DNA of 64,000 nucleotides from Auanema rhodensis (lineage: Eukaryota; Nematoda; Chromadorea; Rhabditida; Rhabditidae). Shown piece after piece: positions 25,521 to 38,476 of this stretch (position 1 is the stretch's first letter; every line of letters starts with the position of its first letter). The notes beneath the pieces are model-generated. The model made no database searches, had not been told where the DNA came from, and saw only the letters and a list, made by a program, of their open reading frames with translations. The position numbers were made by a program, and so were the translations under genes. Location: the NCBI GenBank assembly GCA_964057225.1, contig OZ059899.1, forward strand, positions 8,866,001 to 8,930,000, in the 5' to 3' direction.

Positions 25521-28500
25521 TTATTAAGTTAACTGCATATACATAAATCGTTTACAGCTTTCTACTAGTCTTTGTTTCCTCTAATGAAGTTTTACAATTT
25601 TTTTAGTTATTCATTTGTTATTCCAGTTTTTTCAAATCTTACTTTTAAAGTATATAAGCATATACTTTATTTTTCACAATAATGAACAGGTTTTGTTGCA
25701 GAATTACAAAAATAATGATGAAAGAAAGAGAAAGAATATGGGTCTAATAGACTTGGAATCGGATAAAAAGTCATTCCTCTCTATGAAGAATCATAATTTT
25801 TGTTTAAACAAAAGCTATATATTATAGAGAATTAAATAATATTTGTGAAAAAGTGAATTTATGTATATACATAACTGGCAGAAAAACAAGAAAACGTATA
25901 TAGTATACTGAATCAGAAGAAGAACAAATGTAAATTGAAGAACACAATTGGTTACTAAAGTATTTTAATGAAATAATTAGTCTCATTATGAAAATAAAGA
26001 GGTTGGTTGCTGTACTTCCTCATTCTCAAAATAGAATATCCGAAACGATTTATGCAATATGAGTCTTAGTTAGTATAGATACATATATATATAAGACATT
26101 AACCCCAAAATCTTTATCAAAATAAGAAAATAAGGTGTGGTCACAAAAGTTCTCACATGAACGGATCAGATTAAGAAAAGAATCTTTTTTGAACATCCAT
26201 TTAAAAAAAATTAGATGGAGACTGCTAACACTCGTGAAATCATCAATACAATTCAATTGCTTGAATCTGTCTGGATTTATAATGGTTTCGTATAAGAACA
26301 ATACAGTTTTTTTTAAATGAAAACGAAGATTTTGTCTTAAGAACATCGTTTTCCTCGACATTTAAATAGCCATGAAAGATTAATTTTATGAACTTAATAT
26401 CATTGAATACAGCTGTTCACTTCGTAACGGTTCAGTTTATTACTTTTCTTTCATTTCTATTTATTTTTTAAAGTTTTTTTTGTTCAAATGATGACATCAA
26501 GAAATTGACAGCTTTTTTCACATAATGAATTATGTAATAAAAATTCAAAAAAAGATAAAAGAAGCATTTAATTTAGAAAAATAAAAAAGGATAAATAGAA
26601 GAAGAAGTACGATTAGATTTGTACAGAATAAGGGTTGACTAACGTGAGACAAGTATGTAGGAATTCTAGCAGAAAAAGATCTTTTCACAGACTTTTGAAC
26701 TTCACTCAGCCGAACTTTTCTTCACAATTTCTAAACTACTTCAAAAATTTTGGCTAAAAAATCTCATAAGTAGCTCTATAGTAGAACACAGAGAGAAGAT
26801 CAAAAAAAACTAAGAAGAATTCTCTGTTGTTTCACAAGATAATTGAATGGAAATTTAAAAAAATTAAATATGTACATAGTTTACGAAATGAAACAACAAT
26901 GGAAGTGAAAAGAAGAAAACGAAGCATAATATATGCTATATGATTTATAACATGAATACTATAATATATGCCATTCAGTTATTCAGAATTGACTATATTA
27001 TACATGAAATGACCATTACTTGTTAGTAAAACATAAATTATATGATATTATAACATTAAAGAATAGTTAAAACTCAAAATATTTGCTATTCTTTAACTAT
27101 ATTATACGTTAGGGTAAATGTAATATTGGGATAATAAGAGAATATTTCAGAAAAGTTATGTTTTCTCGTTCTAATCTAGATTTAGATGTCTAGAGGATAC
27201 GATAAAGTTCATGAACTTTGGTAAAGAATTTTAGCAAATGTTAATGCAAAGGATGAAATGAGAATAGATTCAGATGGCGATGATGATGATGAGAGACACT
27301 CAGTACTCGACTAGTGGTCAATCCTTTGATGGTTTTGGTTAATGTGACTGAATAGATCTTGGACAAGATGAATGAATGAATAAGTAGTTGGATATACTCA
27401 CCACGAAAGATAAAGGGCAACCAGACCATAGATAGATAGACAAGCTATTTGCTATTTCTATGAATTTTATATATCTGTAGAACTGTTGATGATGACCTTT
27501 TTTTGATCATAAATGACAGAAAATTATAAAATTTGATCCCAATAACCAATTCTTTAGAATTTTTCTTAAGTAATCAATCATAATGTTTTATTTGCCGAAG
27601 TTATAAGAAGCGCATATTTGAAGTCCCCAAATCCTAATGATTATGTGTTTTATAATGATAATGAAACATATTTTTTCATATAAATATATGTATATAAGGT
27701 TATTTCTAAAATTAGAAACGTGGGAAAAGCCTATTCGTTTATCTACATATGAATTCATGACTATGGTCAAGACAGAACTGCATAATCCTCTTACGCTTGC
27801 GTGGCCGGGGTGAGACAAAAACAAATCCAAATAGATGACGAATGGAACAATGACAAGTAGTATGAGCAATCGTAATATCAGAAAAAAGTTTTGATGATCA
27901 AGAAAATTCTTGAATCATTCAAGAACTCTTCAATGATGGTTTACTAAGACTGTTTAGTTGATGACAAGATAATGAATTCCATAGCTATCTACTGGATAAC
28001 AAACTTTCTTGTACATACATGATTTGTTTCGGGATAAATATTAAGTTGCATCATGAAACACAATTAGAATTGAGGTCAGAACTGTATTGAAAGAATATAC
28101 TTTATTAAATGAGTCACTACTCAATCTTTATGCTCGTAGAAATTGATGGAATAGATTTGCATTGTCGATTTTTCTGAAGAATATTATGAAATTTCTCAAA
28201 TGCAATCGCATGAATTAGACAGCAGAACAAATGGAAGACGTACAAGGGAGTGTGAGAAAAATTATATTGAATATGTAAGAAATACAAAAAGAAAATGAAG
28301 GAATTAGCTTTAATAACAAAAAAATTCATTACATTAAATGAAAAAATATAAAACTATTTAGATATTAACATTTCAATTTTTACTAATTCTCAAAAATAAT
28401 TTTAAAGAAATGGTTTTTTTGAAATCTTTTGCAAAGAAAAGATTAGCGGTTTAACTTAACCTTTGTCTTTCACCGCCAAATGTGTAAGTAACTTTAAATT

Positions 28501-29068
28501 AACCAGAGCAAGTAGATTGCCATTTGAAATGGGTTGAAGCTATTGTCCATTCATTGGCTTTACGGACGGGGGGTCCCGAGGGGTATTTATATTTGAATAG
28601 AAGATGTATATTACTTTAATTGAGCAATGAAGGATGAATGTTGGCTGAATTACAGAGTGAAATAGATCTCGTATTCGTTTGTATAATTGACAAGCAGATC
28701 AAAAGAAAATATTGTATTAAGAATAAGAACTATAGAAGCTTGAGAAAAATTGATTGAAACAACTAGAGCAATTAAGGGCCGGATGTAAGCAAGATACTAC
28801 TTGGCTCCATATCATTTCTCACTAATTTACTAAAGAATTGACTTAATTGCAAAGGAAAACTCATTGTTCACAATGTATTTAATACAATATTTCAGTGTGA
28901 AAGCATTTTATTTTAATGAAGAAAGAATAAATAAATATTAAAATAACAAATATAATTGAATAAATTAAAATTATCACATTTCAATAGTAAATATGAAAAA
29001 ATTAATACAATGATTGTTTCAAAAAAAAACAAAGATTTCAGATGCAATAGATCATTCAAGATCAATCC

Positions 29069-30798
29069 TCAGTCAGCTGTCAACTAAAATAAATTTATTA
29101 AGACAATTCGTAATCTTCTTTTTTCAATTTCTATTTTATCATCGATAGATACATATATCATGAAGTCTAATTCTCATTTAGCACTGTTATTTTGATAGCA
29201 AAGCAAATGACTTTCTTTTGCACTCATAGTATGTACTTTTAAACTTCGTAAATACTTTGGTTCATCACACTTTAATATTATTATTTTAAATATTTTAGTA
29301 ATTTCTTACGTAAAAGAAGGTTCCAGCTACTGGAGCACCTAATTTTCTGCCAGTATCTGATCGCAGGAAGTTTGTTACTGTCTTGTATCTTGAGTGTAAA
29401 TCAACCGTAACCGAGACATAAAGTCGAGTTATAGGATTGACAGTTTTAAATACCAAAACAATCCAAAGCTTTCCATCTTAAAATATAGAATTTTATTTAA
29501 GTTATTGTTTTTGTTCATCATCTTACACTCTTTAGGGGGGCCCGGTCTAGACGGATTTTCAATGTTTGTCATTGGGTTAGCGTTGAAAATGCGTTTTGAT
29601 AAAAATCCTCCATCCGAAATTGGTTCTTCCAAATCGATAATCTTTCCTGGTTTAGACGGTCTGTCGTAGTAGAATTGCATTGTTTCAGTTGGTGAAAGAG
29701 GATCTACAATTAACATTCAAAGTTGATCACTGAATCTAAAAAATTTAATTACCAAACATAAGAACATGTAGATAACTTCCGATAGCTTGTTCGTGAAACA
29801 ATTTGATATTTTTCAAAAATGCTGGTTCTAACAGGCGGTATGGAGTCAAAACAAAGTGATCTCCTATGCGTATCTCTGGAGCATTCATCATTGAAGAGGT
29901 ATGAACATTAAGAGTAACCTGAATAATAACTATAACTTGATAAAATTATTTGTAATCTACATATTCTATTGCCGACATAGGTGGATTAGGTACTATACGA
30001 GGTGAGAATTTTGCTTCACTGAATATATTAATTATAACCAATTTATTCTTGTTAATGATAACATACTTGAAAACACTGGCAAATGAGTAAAGAGTTGAAG
30101 TTTTACAACATAGTGAACGTCCGTCAGGGGGTAAAAGATGCCCATTTGCAGCTTCAACACACTGAAAAGTTCTACCTAGAAATTAATCTTATATTAAACT
30201 TACTTTGTAATCGTAAGGACAGATATTAACAATAGTTGGATCACATAGCATCACATGTGGTAACTTATATGGAATTGCTCCAGCAGGACAAACTATATGA
30301 AAAAATATTGTGTGGTTACCAAACTTTTTCAATCTTATTATCACTCACTAGGCTTGATTTGCTCAGCTGTTAAGTTCTCCAAATCTGATGTATCCTTAAA
30401 TTAAAATAAATGTCTTATATGAAGATTTGTAGATAAGGATAACCTGGACAACATCACTGCAGCAACGGTATTGTTTATCACCGTCACCAGTGGCGCAGAA
30501 TGGATTTCTTCCCGTGCATGCGGAGGGGTTATTTGGAGTACATGGTACTCCAGTACCTACAAATAATATATAACAGTTATGAAAATATATGATAAATACC
30601 TGGTTGAAAATCAGCACATTGAGATATAGTTGGAACGTAGGTTAAATCAACAGATTGCCATGTTTCAGAGCAATCTGAATTCGAAGCTCTTCATCCATAT
30701 TCAAATGCTAATTTACCTGGACGTTCAGGAGGTGGCATTGGCATCTGACCATTTATAACTAATATAGTTATCAGAAAAATGAAAAATACAGATAACAT
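29069..30798 (-). CDS. Secreted cysteine-rich protein (copy A of a head-to-head pair)
   Basis: ATG at 30798 begins a signal peptide (MLSVFFIFLITILVINGQ). The cysteine-rich part contains CTPNNPSACTGRNPFCATGD and QYRCCSD, then CPAGAIPYKLPHVMLCDP, resembling nematode Lustrin/EB-type cysteine modules. The second half has no cysteines in a regular pattern: YRLLEPAFLKNIKLFHEQ, FYYDRPSKPGKIIDL, and an end with TGRKLGAPVAGTFFY, then LTAD and TGA at 29069. The neighbouring plus-strand gene at 31197 has the same order of motifs and equivalent introns, so the two are paralogues. Likely an extracellular or cuticle-related protein; the function is not known to me. Confidence 0.8.
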
Positions 30799-30871
30799 TC
30801 GTTAAGATGCTTGTATATGTGAATTTCTAACTACACAATAGGGTAGAGTTTGATGGAATAAATGGTTAAAA

Positions 30872-31076
30872 TGCACAAACAGCCCTGATACCAGAGATTC
30901 GTGACGCCCAAAAACGGCATCAGATAATCAAACATCGTCATCCTCGACACCTAGATGTCCCTTTGCTCATAGAAGGAACACAAACAGATCATCGTGAGCA
31001 TGACATGACCCATAGCACGAGTCTTTATCATTTATATTTTAGATTCTCAGATGAACTAGTCGTTCACTCGGTTTAA
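30872..31076 (+). other. Orphan coding-like segment in the shared promoter
   Basis: An open plus-strand frame of 68 codons, much richer in GC than its surroundings. It is His/Arg-rich: IPEIRDAQKRHQIIKHRHPR, then HLDVPLLIEGTQTDHREHD. It has no useful ATG. A cag acceptor precedes CCCTGATACC (about 30884) and a strong donor CATC|gtgagc lies at about 30993. It looks like an internal exon, but I cannot find its neighbours with certainty. It could also be a remnant of a decayed gene. Confidence 0.35.
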
Positions 31077-31196
31077 AATGGTTTCACCACTATAACCAAA
31101 CTAAATATATGTTTATTGTCTTATGTATAATCAATTAACATTGAGTTTTCTAGAATGTTTCTCTTCATTTTAGATTTATTATTTCAGATTAATAAA

Positions 31197-32839
31197 ATGA
31201 TAAAATACTTACTTTTTTGTTTTATTTTCAATCATTTAGTATTTTGTAAACGTCAGAAACGGGATGATATATATGGAGACAGTTTGTTACTTAATTTTAT
31301 AAACAAAACAATAAATATCTGAATATTTAGTATGTCCATTTCCTTGGCAAACACATGAGCAGAATATTTTAGGAAGCTTTGCTCAGTGTTCAGATGTTGC
31401 ATCAGAAGGTATCATAGTCCTATTAATTCCTATTTTTATTATTTTGTAATAAAGTATTTTCATAGAAATACATTTGATTACTTAGGTGTTAAATGTTCTC
31501 CTCATGATCCAATCGAATGTACAGGAAGAAATCCTATATGTGTTTTCTCTAATGTAACCGAAGATTATCGTTGTTGCTCAGATGTGCCACAAGATTTAAG
31601 CAATCTGCCTGGCGTATCTGAACAAGTTAAGCCAAGTGAGTTTTCAGATTTTCTACTATTTTTTAAATTAATGTCTTTTGTTCATCAGTTTGTCCGTATG
31701 GTGCATCATCTTATGATATTCCATCTGTTATGCTGTGTGATCCAGAAGAAGAAGACATTTGTCCAGAAGATTATAAATGTGAACAGGTTGGAAAATACAA
31801 TATTTTAACCTAAAATTACTATTTGAAGGCAATAAATCATCAAATGTTGGCAACTTTCAGCATGTATCTGTGTTGTAAAACATCTACATTAGATTCATTT
31901 GAAAATGGTAGTCTGATTTTAGAACTTAATTTCTAATTTTTTTGTAAAGTATTTTATGAAACTAAAGTTGGAATTAACAAGATGTCAGCTAATCTTAGTA
32001 TGCCCGTTTTCTATGTAACATCCCTATCTCCATCTATTATTCCTCTTCCACCTGGAAGTGGAATCGATTTCGTAAGTTATTATTTCACAAAGAACTATGT
32101 ATTAATTATAATATTTTAGTGTGTTCTTAATGAATATATTCCATCAAAAGGTCCTTTACCTGAAATTCGAACAGGAGACCATTTTTCAATGTTACCGTAT
32201 CGGTTTCGTGAGCCAGTTTATCTGCAGAAGGTTATGCTTCTCCATGACCAACTGCCCGGATATTTTCATCACGTTCTTGTTTTATTCAGTAATTGCTTAA
32301 AAATGCTGTAAAAATTAAAATCGAATAATTGCAGATCCGCATGGCAATCCAGAGTCCATGAACTTATATTACAATCGTCCCTCTTCTCTCAGTCGTGAAA
32401 TTGATCTGACAGTTAAAGCATGGGATGAGGGTGTATTCTTTCGTAATATAAATCGTGTTTTAACGATACAGAATGATAAAATATCGACTAGGCAAAGTGA
32501 ATTAGATATGAGTTTCAAAAAAAAAATATTTTACAGTACGGAAGTTATATATCGTCTTGGTATTTAAAACAAAAGCCCGATTAACTCGCCGTCATCCACA
32601 ATTTCATCAGGTAAGTGTTTTTACCCTGATTTTCAATAGAAATGTTTAAGGATTTACACGCTAACTATACATCCTTCACGGATTTTCTGTCTTCTGAAAC
32701 TGGAAAATTTTTAGGTACTCCAACAGCAGGAAGTTATTTTTATGTAAGTATTCAGAAATAACTTCATTTGTACCATTAATATAAGAATTAAGTAAGATAA
32801 TTACGTTTCAATATTTAATTTTTTCAGATCACAAAATAA
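31197..32839 (+). CDS. Secreted cysteine-rich protein (copy B of a head-to-head pair)
   Basis: ATG at 31197 gives a signal peptide (MIKYLLFCFIFNHLVFC) and a KRQKRDD basic site. Exons then encode CSPHDPIECTGRNPICVFSN with YRCCSD, CPYGASSYDIPSVMLCDPEE, MSANLSMPVFYVTSLSP, GDHFSMLPYRFREPVYLQKV, FHHVLVLFNPHGNPESM, LYYNRPSSLSREIDL and the end TGKFLGTPTAGSYFYITK with TAA at 32839. Domain order, cysteine spacing and intron positions match the minus-strand gene ending at 29069, but identity is low, so the duplication is old. Extracellular by its signal peptide; biochemical role unknown. Confidence 0.82.
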
Positions 32840-33147
32840 GTCGAAAAGCAAGGCATAATATATTTTTCGAAAACAAAGCCGGACTTTCTATTAGCATTTA
32901 GCAGCTATTGTTAAACTATTATAAACTATATATAATATTTTCTGATTAATTTGTAGAAAAGAAGAAGAAATATCATTAAAAACCTTAAACATCTTACCTG
33001 TAATATTATGGAGAAAATACGAAAACAAACAAAAAAAAACAAAATGACAGAAAAACTCAAAATATCAACACAGATTTTCAAGAATTAAATATACAATTTA
33101 GGATTATTTAATGAAAGAAATTATGCAGTTATATAGAATGGATACAT
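32840..33147. other. Convergent intergenic spacer
   Basis: About 300 bp of AT-rich sequence between the 3' ends of the cysteine-rich gene and the small two-TM gene. Nothing else seen. Confidence 0.5.
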
Positions 33148-33833
33148 CTATGTTAATACAATATGATGGTTTTGTTTAACATTTTCCTTCCATACAGGGC
33201 TCGTATTGCTGTTTCCTATATTTGATGTGGTTAAGCGTTCGTGTGTTCGAACCTCATTTAAACGATTCTATAATAGAAACTTGTTAAAGTAACATAAATT
33301 ATGGTAAACTAACCACATATTCTGAATACTGTATATCACGGAAATACTTCAGCTGCTTATATGCTTTTAATCCATAAAATGCATTCAAGGATAACAACAA
33401 AAATGAGGAAGAAACTGATGCAACGGTGCTAGTTGTTGGTTCCAAACCACTTTCATTCAAACACAAAATAGTTATTACACAGCTAATTAACTGAAAATGC
33501 AACATTCACGTAATTTTAAATACAATTGAATTATTTAAGTTATGGATGCAACCATCTGTTTGTGGTAAAGAAAAACAATGAGAAATGCAATTAGAATGTA
33601 ATCATGTTTCGCAACTTCAAATCATCATCACATTCAAGAGAATCTTGTTTTAGTTCAAAAAGATCTTTCTGCGCTTTTTCTCGGAACGATAAACTTAAGA
33701 AATAAAAACTCACAGTAAGAAAGGATGTTACATAGAGATGAGTTAAGTCAGGAGAATTATAATAAGGTATTAAACGTGTACGAGCAGAAGGAGACAGCTC
33801 CACTAATGTGTCCAGGGCTACTGTGTTGGGCAT
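33148..33833 (-). CDS. Small two-TM membrane protein, family unknown
   Basis: Three exons in phase: 33714-33833, 33314-33490 and 33148-33267, giving 138 residues. ATG at 33833 starts MPNTVALDTLVELSPSARTR. Two membrane helices follow (LYVTSFLTLISCVITILCL and SVSSSFLLLSLNAFYGLKAY), then a soluble tail ending NHHIVLT with TAG at 33148. The first intron contains a second open stretch (REKAQKDLFELKQDSLECDD, 33591-33713) that reads straight on from exon 1 to a stop at 33591. So an alternative 80-residue product by intron retention is possible. Not recognised. Confidence 0.6.
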
Positions 33834-35050
33834 TTAACCTAAATATTAACTTTTTATATGATTCGTTGAAGAATTTAAATTTTAAATAAAACCAGACTAT
33901 ATATGTACCATAGAAAAGAAAAAATATTGATTTTACTGATATGAAAACACATATGATGTTTGCAAAATGAAATGATAAGGTATTTTTGAATGACAAACCG
34001 TCATTCAAACCATCTCTTAACTATATTTAGTTCATTATATTCATCTAATCCAAAAGTGATAATAACCAAAAAACGTATAAAGCCAGAATCATACAATCAA
34101 ATCATTTTGTTTAGAAATATTTGATTTGTTTTGTTTTATAATACAAGTAAGAAACATAATCTTGAATTTTCATGAATCTATTTGAAATATTGAGCCAATA
34201 TGAAGGTCAGATTTTTAAAGTTTAAATAGGTTTTTGAATAACAGAATATAATACTTTAATAACGTGAGTAGTAAGGTAATATAAAACTTGAGAATTTCAA
34301 ACCATTCAAAAGCTACATGATATCACATGAATCTGAATGATTAGTGAAATACTTCCTCCGCTAATTTTTATACAAAAAAAACTTTTGTTTCCGGTTAAAT
34401 ATACATACAACTAGTTGAAATGCAAATAATTTAAATTTAATGGTTCGACAAGATTTTAATTCAATTCAAATATTCATGAAAACATTGAGAATGTGTTCTC
34501 AAAAAAATTTTAAAGAAAGAATTAAAGACATGTGATTGTTTATATATTTACATTACTATGATGGCGATAACATATATTATATTATAATATATAAGAAGTC
34601 AACACATAACTGTTCTAACTTAGTTCTTCATCTGATTATTTAATTAAAAGAAAACAATTGAAGTAAAAAGTAAGAGAATAAGAAATGTTCCTTCATTGTA
34701 TACATATGATGTATATTCTTCAGCGTAAATACTCTCTTCTGCTATATTTATCAAGTAGTAAAGTCGTAAACTATTCGGCTAAGGCTGGCTGTTATGCCAG
34801 GTGAATCAGATAAATAAATTAAAAGACTAAATAGTCATAACTCAGACGTAAAACACAGGAATCTTAGCTGATGCAATTATTTTCAAATAGCTGAAGCTGC
34901 TTTTGTCGGTTGCCCTTATCAGTGTTTGCGGTATATGAATGTTAAAATGTAAATGCTCAGCTTTAACACTATTAGGAATATATCAAATATGTATATTTTT
35001 CCATACATATATTTTTGAAATTTTTCTCTTTACCGCAAGCACTAACCTTA

Positions 35051-35088
<38 letters not shown>

Positions 35089-36735
35089 CTATCTATCTAT
35101 CTATCTCTAGCTCTCTCTCTATATATATAATATATATGTGTATATCTACCTCAATCTATCTCTCTATCTCTCTCTTTTCCATCTTTTCTTTTCTTTGTTT
35201 TACAAATATAAACATACAATGATCATTAACGTCATATTTCAATGCAAACTTTCTATAATCAAAATCGAACAGATGTGCTAGGCTTCTTCTAATAACAGTT
35301 TAGTGAAGAAAAAACAATCCACGGTCATGCGTATGCAGATTCACTGCGGGCTATTCATACAATTGATCAAATAGTTATTTGAAAGAAGAAAATATAATTC
35401 AGAATTTTCTATATAATATCAAAAATCAGGGTCTTAACTTAAAACTTCAAATATAGATTTTATAGAAAAAAAACAAGGAAAACTGTTGGAATGTGAGAAA
35501 TCTTACAGACATGCCTGCATATACAAGGAAGTTGATTTGACAATGATTATATTCAACATAGAAACACTCCAAAAACTGTTATGAATGATAATAAAAGTTT
35601 TAATGAGAAAGTAAGTGCTTTTCACAACATTTTATTGATATTCTTAAGTGAAATTCCAGAAATATTCTTTAGTATATTTGATGTTAAGCCAAAAAAAATA
35701 CACAAATAACCGTCACACAATATTTCTGAGAAGACACGTAAATAAAAAAATTAATGCAACAATGAAAAATTAAAACTAGAAATATGCGAATTTTCCAGCA
35801 AGAATATTTTTTTCATTGTTTCGATAAAAAGAACATTACTTATAAATATTGTTAAATTAGCTTAGTTATCAAAAAATGAAAGGAAACTCTTGAAAAAATG
35901 ACAAGAAATTAGGAAAATAGCTGGAGAATACACACATTATCCTACAGACTTCACTCGTTGCACAAACAGAATGGAGACGAGAACGATCAACCGGAAGGCT
36001 CGACGCTTTAGAGCCAACCCGGTTTTCTGAAGTTGAAATTTGTTCTAATTTCGCTATCATCTCCAAATTTCAGCCACGTTTATAAAGTAACAGTACAAGA
36101 ATCTTGAGTATAAAAAGCAGAGAATAAGAAAACGTATGAACGGAAGCTTTAGTTTAAATCATCTGGAAGTGTAAACGTCTATAATAATGCATCTTTAATG
36201 AATAATTTTACTTCTTATTTTACGTTCCAACACAAGAATTGCTTTGTACTTACATTAATATGAATACATTATTTGCAAAAAAACAGTTATTTTCTTCAAA
36301 ATTCATACAAAACCGTTTTTACATGCATAATTTTACTATCAGAAAGTGGTTTATTCAATAAAAGTGATGCGTACATCTTATAATAAATAATTTTTAAAAA
36401 TGAACTTTTAGCCAGATTAAGTTTATATAAATAATGAAAAATAGTTTTTTCTTCACGATGTATACTTCAACATCCTGAAAATATAATGGAAATAAAAACA
36501 TTTTTTTCAAACTAGTTAAAATGATAATATGCAAAGGTCATAGAAATGTTCATATAATCTTGAACGTACTATGTAAATATACTTCAGTTATCTGACTGAA
36601 AATCAAATAATTTCAAAAAACAATTGAGAATAAACTATGCCAATAACAAGATAGGATGAACAGTGGTAGATCAAAGCGCTTTATTGTTTTATTCTTGGAA
36701 ACTTTTAGATGTCACACAATGCTCGTACTCTCTAG
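33834..36735. other. Intergenic region with pyrimidine/AT microsatellite
   Basis: Contains a compound (CT)n/(TA)n/(ATCT)n tract at about 35051-35175. A 65-codon minus ORF (35869-36066, starting MEMIAKLEQIS) is GC-richer than its flanks but has no partner exons. No other gene seen. Confidence 0.5.
35051..35175. repeat. Compound CT/TA microsatellite
   Basis: Alternating (CT)n, (TA)n and (ATCT)n blocks over about 125 bp. Confidence 0.9.
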
Positions 36736-37044
36736 TTAACTGCCTATGTCCTTGTCTTGTTCTCTATTTCTTTCACCCTCATCATTTTATTTGTTATATT
36801 CCTCTGTCTTCGTTCTCCATACTTGGTGGTCACTGCAAAGGAATGGAAATTGGATTTGCGTTTCAACGAGAGTGAATTGCCGGAATCTACATCTTATTCC
36901 TCCACTTATCCACTGCTTAACTCTCATCATCACCGCCATCATCACCATTACATGGTGCTTTTCGGGGAGAAAACCCTGGTCGCGCTCTCTTCAGAATTTG
37001 TCCTTGTGCTTCCTCCGAAATTAAAGAAAATTCAGATGTTCTAA
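36736..37044 (+). CDS. Possible 3' exon with membrane segment and His cluster
   Basis: An open frame of 103 codons after an acceptor-like CTCTCTAG (36735) and ending in TAA at 37044. It encodes a strong hydrophobic stretch (FSISFTLIILFVIFLCL), then KEWKLDLRFNESELPE with an N-glycosylation site, a histidine cluster (HHHRHHHH) and LFGEKTLVALSSEFVLVLPP. There is no ATG in frame, so upstream exons would be needed and were not found. Local GC is above background. Low confidence. Confidence 0.3.
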   Translation, partial: LTAYVLVLFSISFTLIILFVIFLCLRSPYLVVTAKEWKLDLRFNESELPESTSYSSTYPLLNSHHHRHHHHYMVLFGEKTLVALSSEFVLVLPPKLKKIQMF

Positions 37045-37536
37045 GATATAACTAATCAGTTCTGGATAGTAGGTTAGTGATGATGATGTTCATCTCCTTC
37101 TTTCAGCTCTTCGATTTCATTTAGTTCAGGAAATTTAATCAATGTCTTTCACTAAAACGATTCAGCTAATGTTATTTTGTGCCTGAAAAGTGAACTAGAA
37201 AACAAGGTAACGAACTTTTGAAAAAAAAATGAAAAGCCCATCATAATACAAAATTATTTTATTTTAACGCTTTGCGCCATATACATGTATGTATGTAAAA
37301 ACTGAACATTACACCTTTTTGTGGGAAATTCAAGTTATTTGTTTACTTTCTAACATCAATAAAACTGATTACTCTTAACATATTAGAGAATAAACATCAT
37401 GAAACTTTTCATAATTAACATGCATCTGAACTATAAGTGATCAAAAATATTTACAGATATGAAAAGAGTGTTAAATAAAACCAAAATATCTGTTGATGAT
37501 AAGCACTCTTCCATTAAAAAATTATATTTGATTAAT

Positions 37537-38016
37537 CATCTATGATATCTGGAACTTTGCCCAGAATTTCCATTATGACCATGTTGTATATGATAAACAC
37601 GTCCTGGAGCATTAAAGTAAACTTCCCGGTGGTCAGCGTGTTCCTTTTGCCATCTGTATGATGAACGTACTGCTCGTAATATATAGCATACTACCAGCGA
37701 TGAACACACTAATAGAACTATCAAGAATGATATAACCATTAGCCACCTATAAAATAAGAATAAAAAGACTTGTTTCGAGACAAACGAGAAAAAAATCTCA
37801 TGTGTGACATACATGATGAATCTTGGATCAATAGGAACACACATGAACTTCTGGCCCAAACCATTACATTTATCAACAAAAATACATTCTGATTTGTCGC
37901 AATGTGATCGGCCTGAAAACTTTAGTAGACTATGAGATTATACTGAGAGAATTGAACTCACAAACATCCAAAGTGTCATGGCAAACCATTTGTTCAGTAT
38001 ATACAGCGTTTCCCAT
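37537..38016 (-). CDS. Small single-pass membrane protein with cysteine-rich ectodomain
   Basis: Three exons in phase, 122 residues. Starts MGNAVYTEQMVCHDTLDVC; seven cysteines in the first ~45 residues (CRSHCDKSECIFVDKC, then FMCVP). One membrane helix follows (WLMVISFLIVLLVCSSLVVC) and a basic/His-rich tail (RVYHIQHGHNGNSGQSSRYH). There is no classical signal peptide, so the first ATG may not be the true N-terminus. Probably a type I or III membrane protein with a disulfide-bonded outer part. Family not recognised. Confidence 0.65.
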
Positions 38017-38476
38017 AGTTACAGAATATATTCAAAAATCTATATATATAAAAAACAAATGAATTTTTCTCAAAAAAATATATAACTTAAAAGATAAAAT
38101 AATTCTCTTGAAGAATGTAAAGAAATAAGACAAAATGAAAGAGAACAAGTGAACAATGGATACAGACAAAAACTGGTCAACGCCCCACAAACCTGAACAT
38201 GAAATTTCATTTGATAAACAGCAAGAGTTAACCTAAGATCAACTATAGGTGGTTTTTTTTCTGTTTTCCCAAAATTCTTTGAAGAAAATTTGAAGGAAAA
38301 AAATAATTCCTCGCGAATAAATATCATAAAAAATTAAATTGATGAAAATAGGAGCACACTCGATACTTTCAGAATTAATAAAAAGCACGTATAACTCTCC
38401 TGTTTTTATTTCTTCAAATGTACATGATATAGTGTTTAAAATAAAAGTTTAGCAATACACAACAACATTAGTATCT
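38017..38476. other. Intergenic spacer
   Basis: AT-rich stretch between two minus-strand genes; promoter of the small membrane protein. The 85-codon ORF at 38070-38327 has no support. Confidence 0.5.

Larger units (their letters stand above)
21279..29068. other. Long stretch with almost no recognisable genes
   Basis: About 7.8 kb with no convincing multi-exon gene. It holds an AAG/GAA microsatellite (about 23153-23182), a G-run (22001-22008), and purine-rich tracts at 22-25 kb. One short signal-peptide-like ORF (25281) and a GC-richer patch (22860-22990) with a 31-codon ORF and a donor-like CAGgtatgt are present. Several 60-103-codon ORFs lack splice or family support. It could be a distal regulatory region, or introns of a gene whose exons I cannot see. 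Confidence 0.5.

Noticed and set aside
26050-26361. 103-codon minus-strand ORF
   Set aside because: AT-rich, low-complexity composition, no splice partners, overlapped by an ORF on the other strand; consistent with chance at this base composition.
28440-28580. GC-richer patch considered as tRNA or snRNA
   Set aside because: No cloverleaf, box A/B or Sm-site pattern could be found.
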